A stretch of DNA of 6,142 nucleotides, taken from Oscillospiraceae bacterium. GTDB taxonomy: Bacteria; Bacillota; Clostridia; Oscillospirales; Ruminococcaceae. Position numbers and translations under genes: made by a program. The stretch is taken from NCBI GenBank assembly GCA_029098085.1, contig JAQXNQ010000436.1, forward strand, positions 1-6,142, given 5' to 3'. The notes below the pieces were generated by a model. That model worked only from the letters and a program-made list of their open reading frames with translations. It was not told the DNA's origin and did not search any database. This document shows positions 4,477 through 6,142 of this stretch, piece by piece (position 1 is the first letter of the stretch; the number at the start of each line of letters is the position of its first letter).

Positions 4477-5252
4477 GGCAGCACTTCCTGTTCCTGTGAG
4501 CCGGCCGGCGCTTCGGGCGGAAGAATGCCCCGGCAGGCTTCGGTAAAGACATCGCCCAGAGACCCAGGGAGCAGCAGATCGGCTTCATCGTCCCGGGGCG
4601 TGGGAGAACGGTTGATCAGTACCAGACGGTTTCCACGGTAGTACTGCAGCAGTCCGGCGGCGGGATAAACGGTCAGGGAGGTCCCGCCCACCACCAGCAG
4701 ATCGGCCTGCCGGATGGCCTGAATGGCGCTTTCCAACACCTGCTGATCCAGCCCTTCTTCGTACAGCACCACATCCGGGCGGATGATGCCGCCGCAGGAG
4801 CAGCGGGGCACCCCTTCGCCGTGGAGCATGAAGGACAGGTCGTAGGGCTTGCGGCAGCGGGCACAGTAGTTGCGGTGCACCGAGCCGTGCAGCTCCAGCA
4901 CCCGTTTGCTGCCGGCCTTCTGGTGCAGACCGTCGATGTTCTGGGTCACAACGGCAGCGAGTTTGCCTGCCTGCTCCAGCGCGGCCAGACAGCGGTGGGT
5001 GCGGCCCGGCAGCGCATTTGGGAAGAGCATTTTGTCCCGGTAAAAGCGGTAAAATTCCTCCGGCTGCCGGACAAAAAAGCTGTGGCTCAGGATGGTTTCG
5101 GGCGGGTAATCGTATTTCTGGTGATAGAGGCCGTCCACGCTGCGGAAATCCGGGATGCCGCTTTCGGTGGAGACGCCGGCGCCGCCGAAAAAGACCATCC
5201 GACGGCTCTCCTCCAGCCAGCTGTGAAACAGCTCCAGCTTCTGCTTATCCAT
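4473..5252 (-). CDS. cobB: NAD-dependent protein deacylase, Sir2 family sirtuin
   Basis: A 259-residue cytoplasmic sirtuin that removes acyl groups from lysine using NAD+, releasing nicotinamide and O-acetyl-ADP-ribose. The NAD-binding motif GAGVSTESGIPDFR is at 24-37, TQNIDGLHQKAG at 103-114, catalytic His122 in ELHGSV, and the zinc ligands are Cys130, Cys133, Cys151 and Cys153. GTSLTVYPAAGL forms the later NAD pocket. It lacks the Tyr-x-x-Arg acyl pocket pair of the SIRT5-like class as far as I can see and looks closest to the Thermotoga-type class U, so deacetylation is the likely main activity. The frame is open further upstream, but ATG 5252 is the start: AAGGAG lies 9 bases before it and the family begins here. 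It overlaps exoA by 8 bases and the transporter by 4. The gene symbol is the generic bacterial one. Confidence 0.95.
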   Translation of the reverse strand: MDKQKLELFHSWLEESRRMVFFGGAGVSTESGIPDFRSVDGLYHQKYDYPPETILSHSFFVRQPEEFYRFYRDKMLFPNALPGRTHRCLAALEQAGKLAAVVTQNIDGLHQKAGSKRVLELHGSVHRNYCARCRKPYDLSFMLHGEGVPRCSCGGIIRPDVVLYEEGLDQQVLESAIQAIRQADLLVVGGTSLTVYPAAGLLQYYRGNRLVLINRSPTPRDDEADLLLPGSLGDVFTEACRGILPPEAPAGSQEQEVLP

Positions 5253-6018
5253 GATGTACTTCTCCTTCCTCCAGCTCCAGCAGCACCGGACAGTGATCGC
5301 TGCCGTACACATCACTGAGAATGTCGGCGTTTTTCAGACGGGGCAGAAGCTCCCGGGAGATCAGAAAATAGTCGATGCGCCATCCGGCATTGTTTTCCCG
5401 GGCATGATACATGTAGGACCACCAGGAGTAGGCGCCGGTGCGGTCGGGGTAGAGGGTGCGGAAGGTGTCGGCGAAGCCCGCCTCCAAAAGCCGGGAGAAC
5501 TGCTCCCGTTCCTCATCGGTAAAGCCGGCGTTGCCCCGGTTGGGGCCGGGATTTTTCAGGTCGATCTCTTTGTGGGCCACGTTCATGTCGCCGCAGACCA
5601 CGACCGGCTTTTTCTCCTGCAGCCCCATCAGATAACGACGGAAGTCCTTCTCCCACTGCATTCGGTAGTCCAGCCGGGTAAGCCCCCGCTGGGCGTTGGG
5701 GGTGTAGACGGTCACCAGATAAAAATCGGGGAACTCGGCGGTGATGACGCGTCCCTCCTGGTCATGCTCCGGAATGCCCAGTCCTTTGGTCACCGAGAGG
5801 GGCGGGATTCGGGTGAAAACGGCGGTGCCGGAGTACCCCTTTTTCACGGCGGAGTTCCAGTACTGGCTGTACCCGGGCAGCTCCAGCACAGCCTGCCCCT
5901 CCTGCATTTTCGTCTCCTGCAGGCAGACCACATCGGCGTCCGCCTGATTGAAAAAATCCATAAACCCCTTGCCAAGACAGGCGCGCAGCCCGTTGACATT
6001 CCAGGAAATCAATTTCAT
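5245..6018 (-). CDS. exoA: Exodeoxyribonuclease III / apurinic endonuclease (ExoA, Xth)
   Basis: A 257-residue endonuclease/exonuclease/phosphatase fold enzyme that cuts DNA 5' to abasic sites and degrades 3' ends in base excision repair. It opens MKLISWNVNGLRA, the same as B. subtilis ExoA. Catalytic residues are all visible: Asn7, Glu35 (LQET, metal ligand), Tyr105 (YTPNAQRG), Asp144 and Asn146 (GDMN), Asp216 (RIDYF) and the Asp241-His242 pair (GSDHCPV). Length is normal. I place the start at ATG 6018, 7 bases after AAAGGGG and at the usual family N-terminus; ATG 6024 in the same frame (two residues longer) is also possible. First gene after the promoter at 6083-6111, and its stop overlaps the sirtuin start. 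Confidence 0.96.
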   Translation of the reverse strand: MKLISWNVNGLRACLGKGFMDFFNQADADVVCLQETKMQEGQAVLELPGYSQYWNSAVKKGYSGTAVFTRIPPLSVTKGLGIPEHDQEGRVITAEFPDFYLVTVYTPNAQRGLTRLDYRMQWEKDFRRYLMGLQEKKPVVVCGDMNVAHKEIDLKNPGPNRGNAGFTDEEREQFSRLLEAGFADTFRTLYPDRTGAYSWWSYMYHARENNAGWRIDYFLISRELLPRLKNADILSDVYGSDHCPVLLELEEGEVHHG

Positions 6019-6082
6019 CTCCATACCCCTTTCCTGCCGGTGCAGCGCACAGGCCCGAAGACAGTTCTGTTCCTTACTTATT

Positions 6083-6111
6083 ACTATACCCCATCTCGCC
6101 GGTTTTGTGAA
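6083..6111 (-). promoter_or_regulatory. exoA: Vegetative promoter of the exoA-sirtuin-transporter operon
   Basis: On the minus strand TTCACA (6106-6111), exactly 17 bp, then TATAGT (6083-6088): each hexamer is one base off the sigma-A consensus. Transcription would start near 6076, leaving a leader of about 55-60 bases. No other operator is evident. Confidence 0.75.
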
Positions 6112-6142
6112 TCTTCATCGGGAAATTTTTCGGCGCAGTTTG
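6112..6142. other. Window edge, no feature recognised
   Basis: The last 31 bases lie upstream of the exoA promoter. Short open frames on the minus strand run into the promoter, and I cannot tell whether they are the end of a neighbouring gene. Confidence 0.3.

Noticed and set aside
3283..4641. 452-codon open frame on the plus strand, antisense to the AI-2E transporter and sirtuin
   Set aside because: It is the complement of a clear membrane protein gene. Its composition (His, Gln, Asp and Gly rich) is what antisense reading of hydrophobic GC-rich codons gives, and it has no motif or ribosome binding site.
6083..6142. End of a neighbouring gene running into the exoA promoter
   Set aside because: Short minus-strand frames exist, but none has enough length or family signal to call.

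Overview
All recognisable genes lie on the minus strand, in three consecutive transcription units read from the right end of the window to the left. The GC-rich coding sequence, the low-GC gaps with terminator hairpins, and above all a complete spoIIAA-spoIIAB-sigF locus point to an endospore-forming Firmicute. Protein flavour (ExoA starting MKLISWNVNGLRA, class-U-like sirtuin, SpoIIAB sequence) suggests a gut clostridium of the Oscillospiraceae/Ruminococcaceae type. That placement is inferred from memory of such proteins, not from a search.

Right unit (6111 to about 3038): a good vegetative promoter (TTCACA, 17 bp, TATAGT) precedes exodeoxyribonuclease III, an NAD-dependent sirtuin deacylase and an AI-2E family multi-pass membrane protein. 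The three genes overlap by 8 and 4 bases, so they are almost certainly one mRNA. Two strong Rho-independent terminator hairpins follow. The gap downstream also carries heptad tandem repeats and imperfect terminal inverted repeats (about 3085-3273), which look like a small non-coding mobile element sitting exactly on the transporter stop codon.

Middle unit (2943 to 1523): the forespore switch operon spoIIAA (anti-anti-sigma factor), spoIIAB (anti-sigma kinase) and sigF. Key residues are intact, including the phosphorylatable serine, the kinase catalytic Glu/Asn and the sigma DNA-binding helices. Upstream is a motif resembling a sigma-H -35 element fused to a Spo0A-box-like heptamer. Downstream are three hairpins, the last of which (1346-1378) is a convincing terminator.

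Left unit (1301 to the window edge): a strong promoter with doubled -35 hexamers (TTGACATTGACA) and two possible -10s, followed immediately by an exact Spo0A box (TGTCGAA). It drives an uncharacterised 208-residue protein with an internal duplication, a 27-residue single-pass membrane peptide, and the start of a membrane protein cut by the window edge. The N-terminus of that last gene resembles the membrane sensor region in front of HD-GYP/GGDEF domains in clostridia. This unit is the least explained part of the window: a candidate signalling operon placed next to sigF and possibly repressed by Spo0A when sporulation begins.
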